Part shown: piece by piece, positions 26,248-36,837 of the stretch
How the letters are laid out: the number at the start of each line of letters is the position of its first letter
Numbering within the stretch: position 1 is the first letter of the stretch
Assembly: GCA_016283155.1 (NCBI GenBank)
Contig: JAEEMI010000017.1
Coordinates: forward strand, 26,030 to 90,029
Direction of reading: 5' to 3'
Source: Clostridia bacterium
Lineage (GTDB): Bacteria > Bacillota > Clostridia > Christensenellales > UBA1242
Length of the DNA stretch: 64,000 bases
Notes under the pieces: model-generated
The model's input: only the letters and a program-made list of their open reading frames with translations
The model's database searches: none
Told to the model about the DNA's origin: nothing
Translations under genes and position numbers: made by a program

Positions 26248-29200
26248 ATGAAAAAAAGGTTAAAGGTATTGATATCGCTACTGATTATTGTAGTGATAGG
26301 TTCTTTAGCAGTTGTTGGTGCAATGTTCTTCTTACCTAATGAATTTAATTTCCTTAACTTTAATAAAAAATCAGAGCAGACAGTAGAAAAACAATATACA
26401 ATCAACTTTGATCCTTGTGGTGGCGATGTAATGACATCCACTCAAGTTGCCGAAGGTGCACAACTAGCGGAAGTAGTACCAACTTGGGAAAGCTATGAAT
26501 TTAAAGGTTGGTATTTGGATGAAAGTTATAAACAGAAATATGATTTTTCGACGCCTGTAACAAGTGACTTGACTTTGTATGCTAAATGGCCGGTTAATAT
26601 TACAAAATTATATAAATTTGAAGCTGCGGCCGATAATCAATCGTATGTTTTGGCCCAATATAAAGTAAATACACAAACAGACTTGATTTTACCAAAATCT
26701 TATAATAATTTGCCGGTTACAGTGATTAAAGCTAATGCTTTTAATAATCGTAATAATTTAAATACAATAACAATTCCAAATAGTTATGTTGAAATTAAAA
26801 ATGACGTATTTAACAATTGTTACAATCTTAATTCGGTTAAAATTTCAAGTAGTGTTACAAAAATTGGACGTAACGCTTTCAGTGGGGTTAATTATGACTG
26901 TAAATTCTATTGTGAAGCATTGAAAAAGCCAAGTGGTTGGAATGTGTATTGGAATTCAAATACAAATGCTTCAAATTATGGTAACCAAAGTAATGAGTAT
27001 TTAAATTGGGGTTGTAAGGTAGATGCTTCGTTTGTGTTTGCTTTGGCTAGTGATGCAACTTCATATGAAGTGATTTCTTATATGGATTCGTCCAAAGTGG
27101 TTGAAATTCCTGCGGAATATAATGAAAAACCAGTTATTGCAATCGGTGATAGTGCTTTTCAAAGTAGCAATATTACTAGAGTAACTCTACCCAATACAAT
27201 TCAAAGTATTGGTAGTTATGCATTCTCTGATTGCCGAAATTTAACAACTATTAATTTCTCCGATAATATGATTAATATTGGTAACTCTGCTTTCTATGGG
27301 TGTGTAGGATTATCAAACATTGATATACCAGATAGTATCGAGTATATTGGTAACAGTGCTTTTAATTCTTGTTCTAATTTGGAAACTGTTAAACTTCCAG
27401 CCAATATAACCAGTATTGAAAATTATACTTTTAGTTATTGTAATAGTTTGTATTCTGTGATTATTCCTGATGGGGTAACCAGTATTGGTGAATATGCTTT
27501 TAATCATTGTACCAATTTAGAGTCAATTGAATTGCCAAGTAGTGTTGAATGGATTGGTTCGGATGCTTTTTGTGACTGCAATCAATTAACTATGGTTGTC
27601 ATCCCCGAAAATGTAACGGAAATTAATTATCAGACATTTTATAGTTGTGATAATTTAAGCACGGTAACTTTGCCAAGTAATTTAACCAGTATTGGTCGTT
27701 ACGCATTTCAAAATTGTTCTAGTTTAACTGAAATTGAAATTCCCACCGCAGTTAATAATGTGGATTATTATGCTTTTGGTGATTGTAATAACTTGATCAC
27801 AGTAAAAATATTAAGCCCTAATGTAAATTTGGATAGTTATGCGTTTAGTAATTGTAATGCGATTACAAATCTAACCATCCCGGGTAATTTGTCTTTTGGC
27901 TATCGTAGTAGTATAACATCAGTAACCATTGCCGATGATTCAATCAGCATTCGCGATGGTGCTTTTCGATCTTGGAGTAGTCTATCAACGGTGGTGATTC
28001 CTGATAGTGTTACGACAATTGGTAACAATGCATTCTATAATTGTTACAATCTAACCGAAATTACGATTCCAAGCGGTGTTACCACTGTTGGTGAAGGTGC
28101 ATTTTCAGGTTGTACTGGTTTAAATTCAATTAGTATGCCCACTGGTGTAAATGGTATTGGTGCAAATTCATTCTATGGGTGTACCAGTATAACCTCGATG
28201 AATTATTTAGGGACCTTAGATCAATATGCGCAAATTAATTTTGCTAATGCTTTCTCAAACCCGATTTATTACACTCATAAATTAATTATCAATGGTGAAG
28301 AAATCACTAATGCTGTAATTTCTACTGGTACGACCAGTATTGGTTCATATGTATTCTATGGATGTGCTGACATAGCCTCAATTACAATTCCAAGTAGTGT
28401 GACCAGTATTGGAGAAAATGCATTTAGCAAATGTACAAGTTTAACCTCAATTACAATTCCAGAAAACGTTACTAGTATTGGGGGTTATGCATTTAGCGAA
28501 TGTACTAAAATCAAGTCAATTATTATTCCGGTTAGTGTAAACAGTATGGGCGCATATGTGTTTATGAATTGGACGGCTGATCAAAGAATTTATTGTGGCT
28601 GCTCTTCAAAACCAAGCAATTGGAATGATGCTTGGAGTTATATTTCTAGTAATAGTAGTACTTGTTATTCTAAAATAATATGGAATTGTGCTGATATCAG
28701 TTTTGATATGCAATATGCATACCGCTCAATTAAGAATAAATCGGAATATGAAATTGCGGATTATTTTGGTAATGAATGCGATGTTACCATTCCACAAATA
28801 TATGATAATAAATCAGTTACAAGTGTTGGTTCATATGTGTTCAAAGGTTGTGATAAGATGACATCAGTTGTGTTGCCTAATACAATTACTAAAATTGATG
28901 AATATGCCTTTTATCAATGTGATGGTTTATTGATTGTTGTAATCCCAAATAGTGTCACTAGTATTGGAAAAGCTGCATTCTCTGGTTGTAGTAGTTTGGA
29001 ATCAGTAACGTTACCAGGTAATCTTGATTTTAGTAGTGAACATAGTATATTTAGTTATTGTAGTAATTTGTCAACAATAACAGTTTCCAAAGAATCGACG
29101 AAAATTGGTAATTATTTATTTTATGGTTGCAGCCAATTAACTAATATTGTAATTCCAAATAGTGTAACAAATATCGGTCAATACGCATTTGGTAATTGTA

Positions 29201-32200
29201 CTGGATTAATCTCAATCAATATACCGTATGGTGTTACAAATATTGATACGTATGCATTCAGTGGTTGTTCTAATTTGTCTTTAGTTGAAATTCCAGATAG
29301 TGTGATTAGTATTGGTAACTATGCATTTAGTAGTTGTACAGGTTTAAATTCAATTGTAATTCCGGAAAATGTTTTGATAATGGGACAATGTGTGTTTGCT
29401 AATTGGACTAGTACGCAATATGTTCATTTTGAAGCAAATTCGAAACCGAGTACTTGGAATTCGAGTTGGCAAAGCAATTGTAATGCGAGTGTTTATTGGG
29501 GAGTATTAACAACAGATAATTTCGTTTATAAAGTAGATGGTCAATCATTATCAATTATAGGTTACAACGGTAATGAAATTGACGTTATTATTCCAGCAAC
29601 ATATAACAATTTACCAGTTACGTCTATTGTTAATAATTTATTTAAGAATTGCACCAATTTAATTTCAGTTGTAATTCCAGACAGTGTCACTAGTATTGGG
29701 CAATATGCATTTAGTGGTTGTACCGGATTAACTTCAGTGACAATTTCCAGTAGTGTAACCAGTATTGGGGATTATGCATTTTCAGGTTGTACTGGTTTGG
29801 TTTCACTTGTAATTCCGAATAGTGTAACGAGTGTTGGTTCGCGTGCATTTAATGGATGGACACAACGACAACATCTTTGCTGTGAAGTAGATTCAAAACC
29901 AAGTAATTGGGTTTCGTCGTGGAATTCAGGTAGTAATAATCAAATTATTTGGGGTTATGTAGGCTCTGATGCTTTTGATAGTCAATATAGATATCAATTG
30001 ATTGATGATGGGGCTAATTATGAAATTGTTGAATATTTCGGTAATGATGGTGCGGTTGTAATTCCTCAAGAGTATAATAACAAACCAGTTACGAGTATTG
30101 GAGGAAGTGTATTTTATAATCGTAAAGGTTTAACATCAATCACAATTCCAGATAGTGTCACTAATATAGGTTCGTATGCGTTCTATCAATGCACTGGATT
30201 AACGTCGATTACAATTCCAGACAGTGTCACCAGTATTGGCGAATATGCATTCGATGGATGTACCGGATTAACCTCAATCACGATTCCGAGTAGTGTAACC
30301 AGTATTGGTGGTTATGCATTCAATGGTTGCACTGGATTAACCTCAATCACGATTCCAAGTAGTGTTACCAGCGTCGGACAATATGCATTCGGAAATTGTA
30401 CAGGATTAACCTCAATCACGATTCCAAGTAGTGTTACCAGCGTTGGACAATATGCATTCTATCGTTGTACTGGGTTAACCTCAGTTACAATTGCGGGCAG
30501 CTTTGGTTCGTATATGTTCCAGTATTGTAGAAATTTAACTTCCGTTGAAATATTAAATGGTGTAACCAGTATTGGAGAATATGCATTCTATGAATGTACC
30601 GGATTAACCTCAATTAACATTCCAAGTAGTGTTACCAGCGTCGGACAACATGCATTCTATGATTGTACTGGATTTACCTCAATTAATATTCCAAGTAGTG
30701 TAACCAGTATTGGACAAGGTGCATTCAGTGGTTGTACTGGATTAACCTCAATTAACATTCCAAGTAGTGTTACCAGTATTGGAAGCGGTGTATTCTATTT
30801 TTGTACAGGATTAACTTCAATAAATTACTTAGGAACGTTAGAACAATGGTTACAGATTCAGTTTGGTGGTCATATAATAAGTAATTCAAATGAAACATCG
30901 TTGATAATTGATGATGAAGAGGTTATCAACGTGGTAGTTCCCAATGGTGTCACCGGTATTGGACAATATGCTTTCGCTTGTTGTAAGAGTTTAACGTCAA
31001 TTGTAATTCCTGACGGTGTCACCAGTATTGGACAATATGCATTTAATGGTTGTACTGGATTAACCTCAATTAACATTCCAAGTAGTGTAACCAGTATTGG
31101 ACAATATGCATTCAGTAATTGTACAAGATTAACGTCGATTACCATTCCTGAAAGTGTTACTAGTGTTGGTTACTATGCGTTTTATAATTGGACCAATAGT
31201 CAACGTGTTTACTGTGAGGCAAGTTCAAAACCAAGTGGTTGGAGTGATACATTATCTGGATTGCAGAATTTTTTCATTTGGGGTTGTACTAACATTAGTA
31301 TTGAAAACCAATTTATATATAAATTAATTAATGATGAAACATCTTATGAAATTGTTGCCTATGTTGGTAATGATACAGAAATTATCATTCCAGAATTATA
31401 TAATAATAAATCGATTACAAGTATTGGTGTAAATGTATTTAGAGGTAATAATAATTTAATTTCAATTACCATTTCTGACCGTGTCACCAGTATTGGTGGT
31501 TATGCATTCAGTGGTTGCACTGGATTAACCTCAATTACAATTCCAGGTAGTGTCACCAGTATTGGTGGTTATGCATTCAGTGGTTGCACTGGATTAACCT
31601 CAATTACAATTCCAGGTAGTGTCACCAGTATTGGTTATGATGCATTTTATGGTTGCACAAATTTAACTTCTGTTGAGATATTGAATGGTGTTACCAGCAT
31701 CGGACAATATGCATTCAGTAGTTGCACTGGATTAACCTCAATCACAATTCCAGGCAGTGTCACCAGTATTGATTATGGTGCATTTAATGGTTGTACAAAT
31801 TTAACTTCAATGAATTACTTAGGAACGTTAGAACAGTGGGTTCAAATTGTATTTAATGGTTATTATGCAAATCCGTTATATTTCACACATAAATTGGTAA
31901 TTAACGGTGAAGAAGTTACAAATGCGGTAGTTTCCAATGGTCAAACCGAAATTAAACCATATGCTTTTTATACCTGTCGTAACTTAACCTCAATCACAAT
32001 TGATAGTGTCACTAATATAGGTTCGTATGCGTTCTATGAATGTACCGGATTAACGTCGATTACAATTCCAAGTAGTGTAACCAGTATTGGGCAAGATGCA
32101 TTCAGAAATTGTACAGGATTAACCTCAATCACGATTCCAAGTAGTGTTACCAGCGTTGGTTCGTATGCATTCTATGGATGTACCGGATTAACCTCAATTA

Positions 32201-35200
32201 CAATTGCGGGCAGCTTTGGTTCGTATATGTTCCAGTATTGTAGAAATTTAACTTCCGTTGAAATATTAAATGGTGTAACCAGTATTGGAGAATATGCATT
32301 CTATGAATGTACCGGATTAACGTCGATTACAATTCCAAGTAGTGTAACCAGTATTGGACAAGATGCATTCAGAAATTGTACAGGATTAACCTCAATCATG
32401 ATTCCAAGTAGTGTAACCAGTATTGGACAAGGTGCATTCGATGGATGTACCGGATTAACCTCAATTAACATTCCAAGTAGTGTTACCAGTATTGAAGACA
32501 ATGTATTCTATGGTTGTACCGGATTAACCTCAATTACAATTCCAGACAGTGTCACTAGTATTGGATCGAGTACATTCAGTAATTGTACAGGATTAACCTC
32601 AATTAATATTCCAAGTACTGTTACCAGCATTGGATATGATGCATTCGGTGGTTGTACTAAGTTAATTGTAATTAAGATTCCGTATAGTGTAACCAATATG
32701 GGGAGTTCTGTATTTAGTGGTTGGACAAATCGACAAACGATTTATTTAGTAAGAAATTCTAGTCCAAGTGGGTGGACGTCAAATTGGAACGGCAGTTGTT
32801 CCGCCACAATCGGGTGGAACTCAAATATAGCAGATGATGGTCAATTCTATTATCGCTATGAAAGCCGTATTATACGTTATATTGGTAATGATACTGTGGT
32901 TACAATTCCAGAAAAATATAATGATTATACAATTACTGTGATTGAAAAGAGTGCATTCTCTGGCTACACCGGATTGACCGCAATTACCATTCCAGATGGA
33001 GTTACCAGTATTGGAGAATATGCATTCGATGGATGTACTGGATTAACCTCAATTAACATTCCAAGTAGTGTTACCAGTATTGGACAATATGCATTTAGAG
33101 GTTGTACCAATTTAAAATCAATTATAATTCCAAATAGTGTTAAGTATATTAGCGATTACGCATTTTCTGGTTGGACAAATAATCAAAGAATTTATTGCGA
33201 AGCTAGTACACAACCAAATACTTGGGGATCTGATTGGAAAAAATCTTGTAGTGCTATTGCGATTTGGGGTTGTAGCAATTTAAGCAATGATGGGCGATTT
33301 ATTTATCGCTTGGTTACTGGCGTAACTAATAAATATGAAATTTATGGATATATTGGTGATGATACCGCAGTTACAATTCCAGAAAAATATAATAATATTT
33401 CAGTTACTACTATTGGTGCATATGTATTCTATTGTTGCACAGGATTAACTTCAGTTATAATTCCAGACACTGTTACCAGTATTGGAGAATATGCATTCTA
33501 TGGATGTACTGGATTAACCTCAATTAACATTCCAAGTAGTGTTAATAGTATTGATCAATACGCGTTTTCAAACTGTATTGGTTTACATAGAATAACGATA
33601 CCTAGTACAGTGTTAATTGTTAATGCTTATGCGTTTAACGACTGGACCGCCAGTCAGAAAATTATGTGTGAAGCAACTTCACAACCAAGTTATTGGAGTT
33701 CAAATTGGTTATCTTATTGTAACGCAAAAGTAATTTGGGATTATTTGAATATGCCTGTTGATGACCAATTTGGATATAAATTAGTTAATGATGGAACTGA
33801 ATATCAAATTATTACATACATTGGTGATGCAACTGAAATTACTATTCCACAAAGTTACAATAACAAGCCAATTACTAGTATTGGTGAATATGCATTTAAC
33901 GGTTGTAAGAATATAACATCAATTAGTATTACAGATAATATTACCGGCATTGGTTCGTATGCGTTCTATCAATGCACTGGATTAACCTCAATTAACATTC
34001 CAAGTAGTGTCACCAGTATTGGACAATATGCATTCGGAAATTGTACAGGATTAACCTCAATCACGATTCCAAGTAGTGTTACCAGCGTTGGACAATATGC
34101 ATTCTATCGTTGTACTGGGTTAACCTCAGTTACAGTTGCGGGCAGCTTTGGTTCGTATATGTTCCAGTATTGTAGAAATTTAACTTCCGTTGAAATATTA
34201 AATGGTGTAACCAGTATTGGATATTATGCATTCTATGGATGTACCGGATTAACCTCGATTACCATTCCGGATGGTGTTACCAGTATTGGAGGATATGCAT
34301 TCGATGGATGTACTGGATTAACCTCAATTAATATTCCAAGTAGTGTTACCGGCATTGGTACGTATGCATTCAGTGGTTGTACTGGATTAACCTCAATCAC
34401 GATTCCAAGTAGTGTCACCAGTATTGGAGAACGTGCAATTAATAGTTGGACAAAAGATCAAAAAATTTATATTGAGGCAAGTTCAATGCCAAGTAATTGG
34501 AGTTCATATTGGGCAGCAAATTGCAATGCAAAAATAATTTGGAACTACCGAAATGTAATTTGTGATGATCAATTTGTTTATCGACTAATTAATAATGGAA
34601 CAGAGTATGAAATAGTTGAATACATTGGTAATGATACGGCTATTACGATACCAGAATCGTATAATAGTAAACCGGTTACAAGTATTAGTTCAAATGCATT
34701 CAAATATAATAATAATTTAATTTCAGTCATTATGCCAAATACAATAACAAATCTTGGAGGATCTGCATTTTATGGTTGTACAGAATTAACCTCAATTAAT
34801 ATTTCAAGTAGTGTCACCAGTATTGGAAATTATACATTCTATGAATGTAATAGATTAACCTCGGTTATAATTCCTGACAGTGTTACCAGCATTGGTAATT
34901 ATGCATTCTATAATTGTGCAAAGTTGACCTCAATTAATATTCCAAATGATATTACTTGCATCAATAATTATGTATTCTATGGATGTACAAAATTAACGTC
35001 AATTATTCTTCCAAAAGGTGTCACTAGTATTGGAGAATATGCATTCTATAATTGTACTAGCTTATACTCAATTAAAATTCCAGTTAGCGTGACTAGTATT
35101 GGAAATTATGCATTTTATAAACTAGGAACATACATCATTAATATTCCTGGCGTTGTTACTAGTATGGGATCAAACGTATTCTCCGGTTGGACTTCTACTA

Positions 35201-36549
35201 AACGTATTTATTTTGCTGGGGTTAGTGCACAACAAAGTGGTTGGAATACAAATTGGCAATATTCGTGCAGTGCAAATGTGTTTTGGAAACAATATTATTC
35301 GAATAATTTAATTTATCGTATCAATAGTTATAAGAATGGAGATATTGCGTCACTATCAGTTAGCGGCTATTACTCTTATAGTGGAACAAATCTTGTTATT
35401 CCAGAAACTTGCGATAGTATACCCGTTACTTCTATTTATGAAAATGCTTTTAAAGATTCTTCATTTGTATCTGTTTCAATTTCTAGTAGTGTCACCAGCA
35501 TTGGTGCGTATGCATTCTGTGGATGTACAAGGTTAACCTCAATTGATATTTCAAGTAGTGTTACCAGTATTGGACAATATGCATTTAGAGATTGTACTGG
35601 ATTAATCTCAATTAATATTCCAAGTAGTGTCAACAGTATTGGTATGTATGCATTCTATGGTTGTACAAATTTGAAATCAATTATAATTCCAAGTAGTGTT
35701 ATGTCTATTAATAATTATGCATTTTATAATTGGACAAAAGATCAAAAAATTTATTTTGAGGCAAGTTCAAAACCAAATAATTGGTGGGCAGTAAATTGCA
35801 ATGCAAAAATAATTTGGAACTACCGAAATGTAATTTGTGATGATCAATTTGCCTATCGACCAATTAATAATGGAACAGAGTATGAAATAGCTGAATACAT
35901 TGGTAATGATACAGCTATTACGATACCAGAAACCTATAATAATAAATTAATTACAGGTATAGGTAATTATGCGTTCTATCGCGATACTGGTTTGACGTCA
36001 GTTAGTATGCCAAATACAATAACAAGGATTGACGAGTATGCGTTCTATGGCTGTACGAATTTGAGTTCAATTATCATACCAGGTAATGTCACAAGTATTG
36101 GAACAAATGTATTTGGTTTATGGAAACCAACTCAAATAATTTATTTTGAAGCAAGTTCGCAACCTAATAACTGGAATATTGATAGTCACGCACGACTTAT
36201 CTGGAATTATACAGATGTGATAATTATAGATGGTTTTGTATTGCAATTAATTAATAATGGTACTGAGTACCAAGTTATTGTTTATATTGGTAACGCTACA
36301 GTGATTACCGTTCCACAAGAATATAATAACAAACCAATTATAAGTATTTGTGAACGTGCATTCTATAATTGCACTGGTATCACCTCTATTATAATTCCTG
36401 AAAGTGTTACCAATATTTGCAGTTATGCATTTGCTAATTGGTCGGCTAACCAAACGATTAATTGTGTTGCGGCTACTGCGCCAAGCAATTGGCTATTAGG
36501 TTGGAATTATGCCTGCGATGCCACTATCGTTTGGAATTATACAGAGTAA
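26248..36549 (+). CDS. giant BspA-like leucine-rich-repeat surface protein (3,433 aa)
   Basis: An uninterrupted 10.3-kb gene. A signal anchor (VLISLLIIVVIGSLAVVGAMF) is followed by one InlB B-repeat-like unit (INFDPCGGD... LTLYAKW, about 50-112), then over a hundred BspA-type repeats of 23 residues (consensus LTSITIPSSVTSIGQYAF.GCTG). About 13 spacer modules break the LRR blocks, each with a W..Q.IYCEASSKPSNW pattern ending in IIWG or similar, plus EIVEYIGNDTAITIPE units and NYLGTLEQW units. It has no LPXTG or C-terminal membrane helix, so the N-terminal anchor probably holds it at the surface. Long exact internal DNA repeats show recent duplication. Adhesion or matrix binding is inferred. 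The start at 26248 is chosen for the signal; its SD is weak. Confidence 0.88.
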   Translation: MKKRLKVLISLLIIVVIGSLAVVGAMFFLPNEFNFLNFNKKSEQTVEKQYTINFDPCGGDVMTSTQVAEGAQLAEVVPTWESYEFKGWYLDESYKQKYDFSTPVTSDLTLYAKWPVNITKLYKFEAAADNQSYVLAQYKVNTQTDLILPKSYNNLPVTVIKANAFNNRNNLNTITIPNSYVEIKNDVFNNCYNLNSVKISSSVTKIGRNAFSGVNYDCKFYCEALKKPSGWNVYWNSNTNASNYGNQSNEYLNWGCKVDASFVFALASDATSYEVISYMDSSKVVEIPAEYNEKPVIAIGDSAFQSSNITRVTLPNTIQSIGSYAFSDCRNLTTINFSDNMINIGNSAFYGCVGLSNIDIPDSIEYIGNSAFNSCSNLETVKLPANITSIENYTFSYCNSLYSVIIPDGVTSIGEYAFNHCTNLESIELPSSVEWIGSDAFCDCNQLTMVVIPENVTEINYQTFYSCDNLSTVTLPSNLTSIGRYAFQNCSSLTEIEIPTAVNNVDYYAFGDCNNLITVKILSPNVNLDSYAFSNCNAITNLTIPGNLSFGYRSSITSVTIADDSISIRDGAFRSWSSLSTVVIPDSVTTIGNNAFYNCYNLTEITIPSGVTTVGEGAFSGCTGLNSISMPTGVNGIGANSFYGCTSITSMNYLGTLDQYAQINFANAFSNPIYYTHKLIINGEEITNAVISTGTTSIGSYVFYGCADIASITIPSSVTSIGENAFSKCTSLTSITIPENVTSIGGYAFSECTKIKSIIIPVSVNSMGAYVFMNWTADQRIYCGCSSKPSNWNDAWSYISSNSSTCYSKIIWNCADISFDMQYAYRSIKNKSEYEIADYFGNECDVTIPQIYDNKSVTSVGSYVFKGCDKMTSVVLPNTITKIDEYAFYQCDGLLIVVIPNSVTSIGKAAFSGCSSLESVTLPGNLDFSSEHSIFSYCSNLSTITVSKESTKIGNYLFYGCSQLTNIVIPNSVTNIGQYAFGNCTGLISINIPYGVTNIDTYAFSGCSNLSLVEIPDSVISIGNYAFSSCTGLNSIVIPENVLIMGQCVFANWTSTQYVHFEANSKPSTWNSSWQSNCNASVYWGVLTTDNFVYKVDGQSLSIIGYNGNEIDVIIPATYNNLPVTSIVNNLFKNCTNLISVVIPDSVTSIGQYAFSGCTGLTSVTISSSVTSIGDYAFSGCTGLVSLVIPNSVTSVGSRAFNGWTQRQHLCCEVDSKPSNWVSSWNSGSNNQIIWGYVGSDAFDSQYRYQLIDDGANYEIVEYFGNDGAVVIPQEYNNKPVTSIGGSVFYNRKGLTSITIPDSVTNIGSYAFYQCTGLTSITIPDSVTSIGEYAFDGCTGLTSITIPSSVTSIGGYAFNGCTGLTSITIPSSVTSVGQYAFGNCTGLTSITIPSSVTSVGQYAFYRCTGLTSVTIAGSFGSYMFQYCRNLTSVEILNGVTSIGEYAFYECTGLTSINIPSSVTSVGQHAFYDCTGFTSINIPSSVTSIGQGAFSGCTGLTSINIPSSVTSIGSGVFYFCTGLTSINYLGTLEQWLQIQFGGHIISNSNETSLIIDDEEVINVVVPNGVTGIGQYAFACCKSLTSIVIPDGVTSIGQYAFNGCTGLTSINIPSSVTSIGQYAFSNCTRLTSITIPESVTSVGYYAFYNWTNSQRVYCEASSKPSGWSDTLSGLQNFFIWGCTNISIENQFIYKLINDETSYEIVAYVGNDTEIIIPELYNNKSITSIGVNVFRGNNNLISITISDRVTSIGGYAFSGCTGLTSITIPGSVTSIGGYAFSGCTGLTSITIPGSVTSIGYDAFYGCTNLTSVEILNGVTSIGQYAFSSCTGLTSITIPGSVTSIDYGAFNGCTNLTSMNYLGTLEQWVQIVFNGYYANPLYFTHKLVINGEEVTNAVVSNGQTEIKPYAFYTCRNLTSITIDSVTNIGSYAFYECTGLTSITIPSSVTSIGQDAFRNCTGLTSITIPSSVTSVGSYAFYGCTGLTSITIAGSFGSYMFQYCRNLTSVEILNGVTSIGEYAFYECTGLTSITIPSSVTSIGQDAFRNCTGLTSIMIPSSVTSIGQGAFDGCTGLTSINIPSSVTSIEDNVFYGCTGLTSITIPDSVTSIGSSTFSNCTGLTSINIPSTVTSIGYDAFGGCTKLIVIKIPYSVTNMGSSVFSGWTNRQTIYLVRNSSPSGWTSNWNGSCSATIGWNSNIADDGQFYYRYESRIIRYIGNDTVVTIPEKYNDYTITVIEKSAFSGYTGLTAITIPDGVTSIGEYAFDGCTGLTSINIPSSVTSIGQYAFRGCTNLKSIIIPNSVKYISDYAFSGWTNNQRIYCEASTQPNTWGSDWKKSCSAIAIWGCSNLSNDGRFIYRLVTGVTNKYEIYGYIGDDTAVTIPEKYNNISVTTIGAYVFYCCTGLTSVIIPDTVTSIGEYAFYGCTGLTSINIPSSVNSIDQYAFSNCIGLHRITIPSTVLIVNAYAFNDWTASQKIMCEATSQPSYWSSNWLSYCNAKVIWDYLNMPVDDQFGYKLVNDGTEYQIITYIGDATEITIPQSYNNKPITSIGEYAFNGCKNITSISITDNITGIGSYAFYQCTGLTSINIPSSVTSIGQYAFGNCTGLTSITIPSSVTSVGQYAFYRCTGLTSVTVAGSFGSYMFQYCRNLTSVEILNGVTSIGYYAFYGCTGLTSITIPDGVTSIGGYAFDGCTGLTSINIPSSVTGIGTYAFSGCTGLTSITIPSSVTSIGERAINSWTKDQKIYIEASSMPSNWSSYWAANCNAKIIWNYRNVICDDQFVYRLINNGTEYEIVEYIGNDTAITIPESYNSKPVTSISSNAFKYNNNLISVIMPNTITNLGGSAFYGCTELTSINISSSVTSIGNYTFYECNRLTSVIIPDSVTSIGNYAFYNCAKLTSINIPNDITCINNYVFYGCTKLTSIILPKGVTSIGEYAFYNCTSLYSIKIPVSVTSIGNYAFYKLGTYIINIPGVVTSMGSNVFSGWTSTKRIYFAGVSAQQSGWNTNWQYSCSANVFWKQYYSNNLIYRINSYKNGDIASLSVSGYYSYSGTNLVIPETCDSIPVTSIYENAFKDSSFVSVSISSSVTSIGAYAFCGCTRLTSIDISSSVTSIGQYAFRDCTGLISINIPSSVNSIGMYAFYGCTNLKSIIIPSSVMSINNYAFYNWTKDQKIYFEASSKPNNWWAVNCNAKIIWNYRNVICDDQFAYRPINNGTEYEIAEYIGNDTAITIPETYNNKLITGIGNYAFYRDTGLTSVSMPNTITRIDEYAFYGCTNLSSIIIPGNVTSIGTNVFGLWKPTQIIYFEASSQPNNWNIDSHARLIWNYTDVIIIDGFVLQLINNGTEYQVIVYIGNATVITVPQEYNNKPIISICERAFYNCTGITSIIIPESVTNICSYAFANWSANQTINCVAATAPSNWLLGWNYACDATIVWNYTE
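30491..30576 (+). repeat. 86-bp exact repeat, copy 1 of 3, inside the giant gene
   Basis: Begins TTGCGGGCAGCTTTGG and ends ATTGGA. The same 86 bases recur at 32204-32289 (offset 1,713) and 34136-34221 (offset 3,645); both offsets are multiples of three. Confidence 0.93.
31501..31638 (+). repeat. 69-bp tandem duplication (one LRR unit plus) in the giant gene
   Basis: 31501-31569 is repeated immediately at 31570-31638, differing only in the last codon. 69 bp is exactly one 23-residue LRR, so this is a very recent unit duplication. Confidence 0.93.
32204..32289 (+). repeat. 86-bp exact repeat, copy 2 of 3
   Basis: Identical to 30491-30576; the similarity extends past the 3' end through the next codons (GAATATGCATTCTATGAATG). 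Confidence 0.93.
34136..34221 (+). repeat. 86-bp exact repeat, copy 3 of 3
   Basis: Identical to 30491-30576. With copy 1 the match extends about 110 bp further upstream (from about 30381 and 34026) with only isolated differences. Confidence 0.93.
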
Positions 36550-36575
36550 AATCGTCCAACTGGACGATTTTTATT
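36549..36575 (+). terminator. terminator of the giant gene
   Basis: AAATCGTCC (36549-36557) pairs with GGACGATTT (36562-36570) over AACT, then T's. It is not of the GTCCG family that follows the other surface genes. Confidence 0.82.
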
Positions 36576-36660
36576 TAATAAGGTAAGTAAAAATTGACAT
36601 AAAGAAAAATAAGTGCCAAAAATGTAGTCAATATTAAATTGTTGGGGTTGAAATTGTTTA

Positions 36661-36735
36661 TGGTAGTCCCGATGGGAATCGAACCCATGATACCACCGTG
36701 AAAGGGTGGTGTCTTAACCGCTTGACCACGGGACC
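36661..36735 (-). tRNA. tRNA-Glu (anticodon TTC)
   Basis: Full cloverleaf on the minus strand: acceptor GGTCCCG/CGGGACT, anticodon stem CCACC/GGTGG around CTTTCAC (TTC), T-arm ATGGG-TTCGATT-CCCAT, discriminator A and encoded CCA. Length 75 nt. Confidence 0.95.
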
Positions 36736-36749
36736 ATTACTACTTTGGT

Positions 36750-36778
36750 AGTGTAGCATATGGCGGCGAAATTTGCAA
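36750..36778 (-). promoter_or_regulatory. tRNA-Glu promoter
   Basis: On the minus strand TTGCAA (36778-36773), 17-nt spacer, TACACT (36755-36750), 14 nt before the tRNA 5' end. Confidence 0.75.
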
Positions 36779-36782
36779 GCAT

Positions 36783-36810
36783 AAAAAAGCCGCGGAATGG
36801 GTGCGGCTTT
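36783..36810 (-). terminator. terminator of the 37728-36838 operon
   Basis: Minus-strand stem AAAGCCGC (36810-36803) with GCGGCTTT (36793-36786), followed by T's. It lies downstream of the 36838 gene. Confidence 0.85.
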
Positions 36811-36837
36811 GGAATAAATTCAAATTGTGTGATTTGA

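Noticed and set aside
30870..35633. Series of minus-strand frames (MLIEVNPVQPLNAYC-type) inside the giant gene
   Set aside because: These are reverse shadows of the LRR repeats; they repeat in step with the plus-strand codons and have no start signals.
27000..36500. Repeated sequence units suggesting a CRISPR array
   Set aside because: Units are 69 bp, vary codon by codon and are in frame in one open reading frame; there are no constant repeats with unique spacers and no cas genes.
26248..36549. LPXTG sortase signal at the end of the giant protein
   Set aside because: The C-terminus ends in LRR-spacer sequence (WNYTE) with no hydrophobic segment or charged tail.
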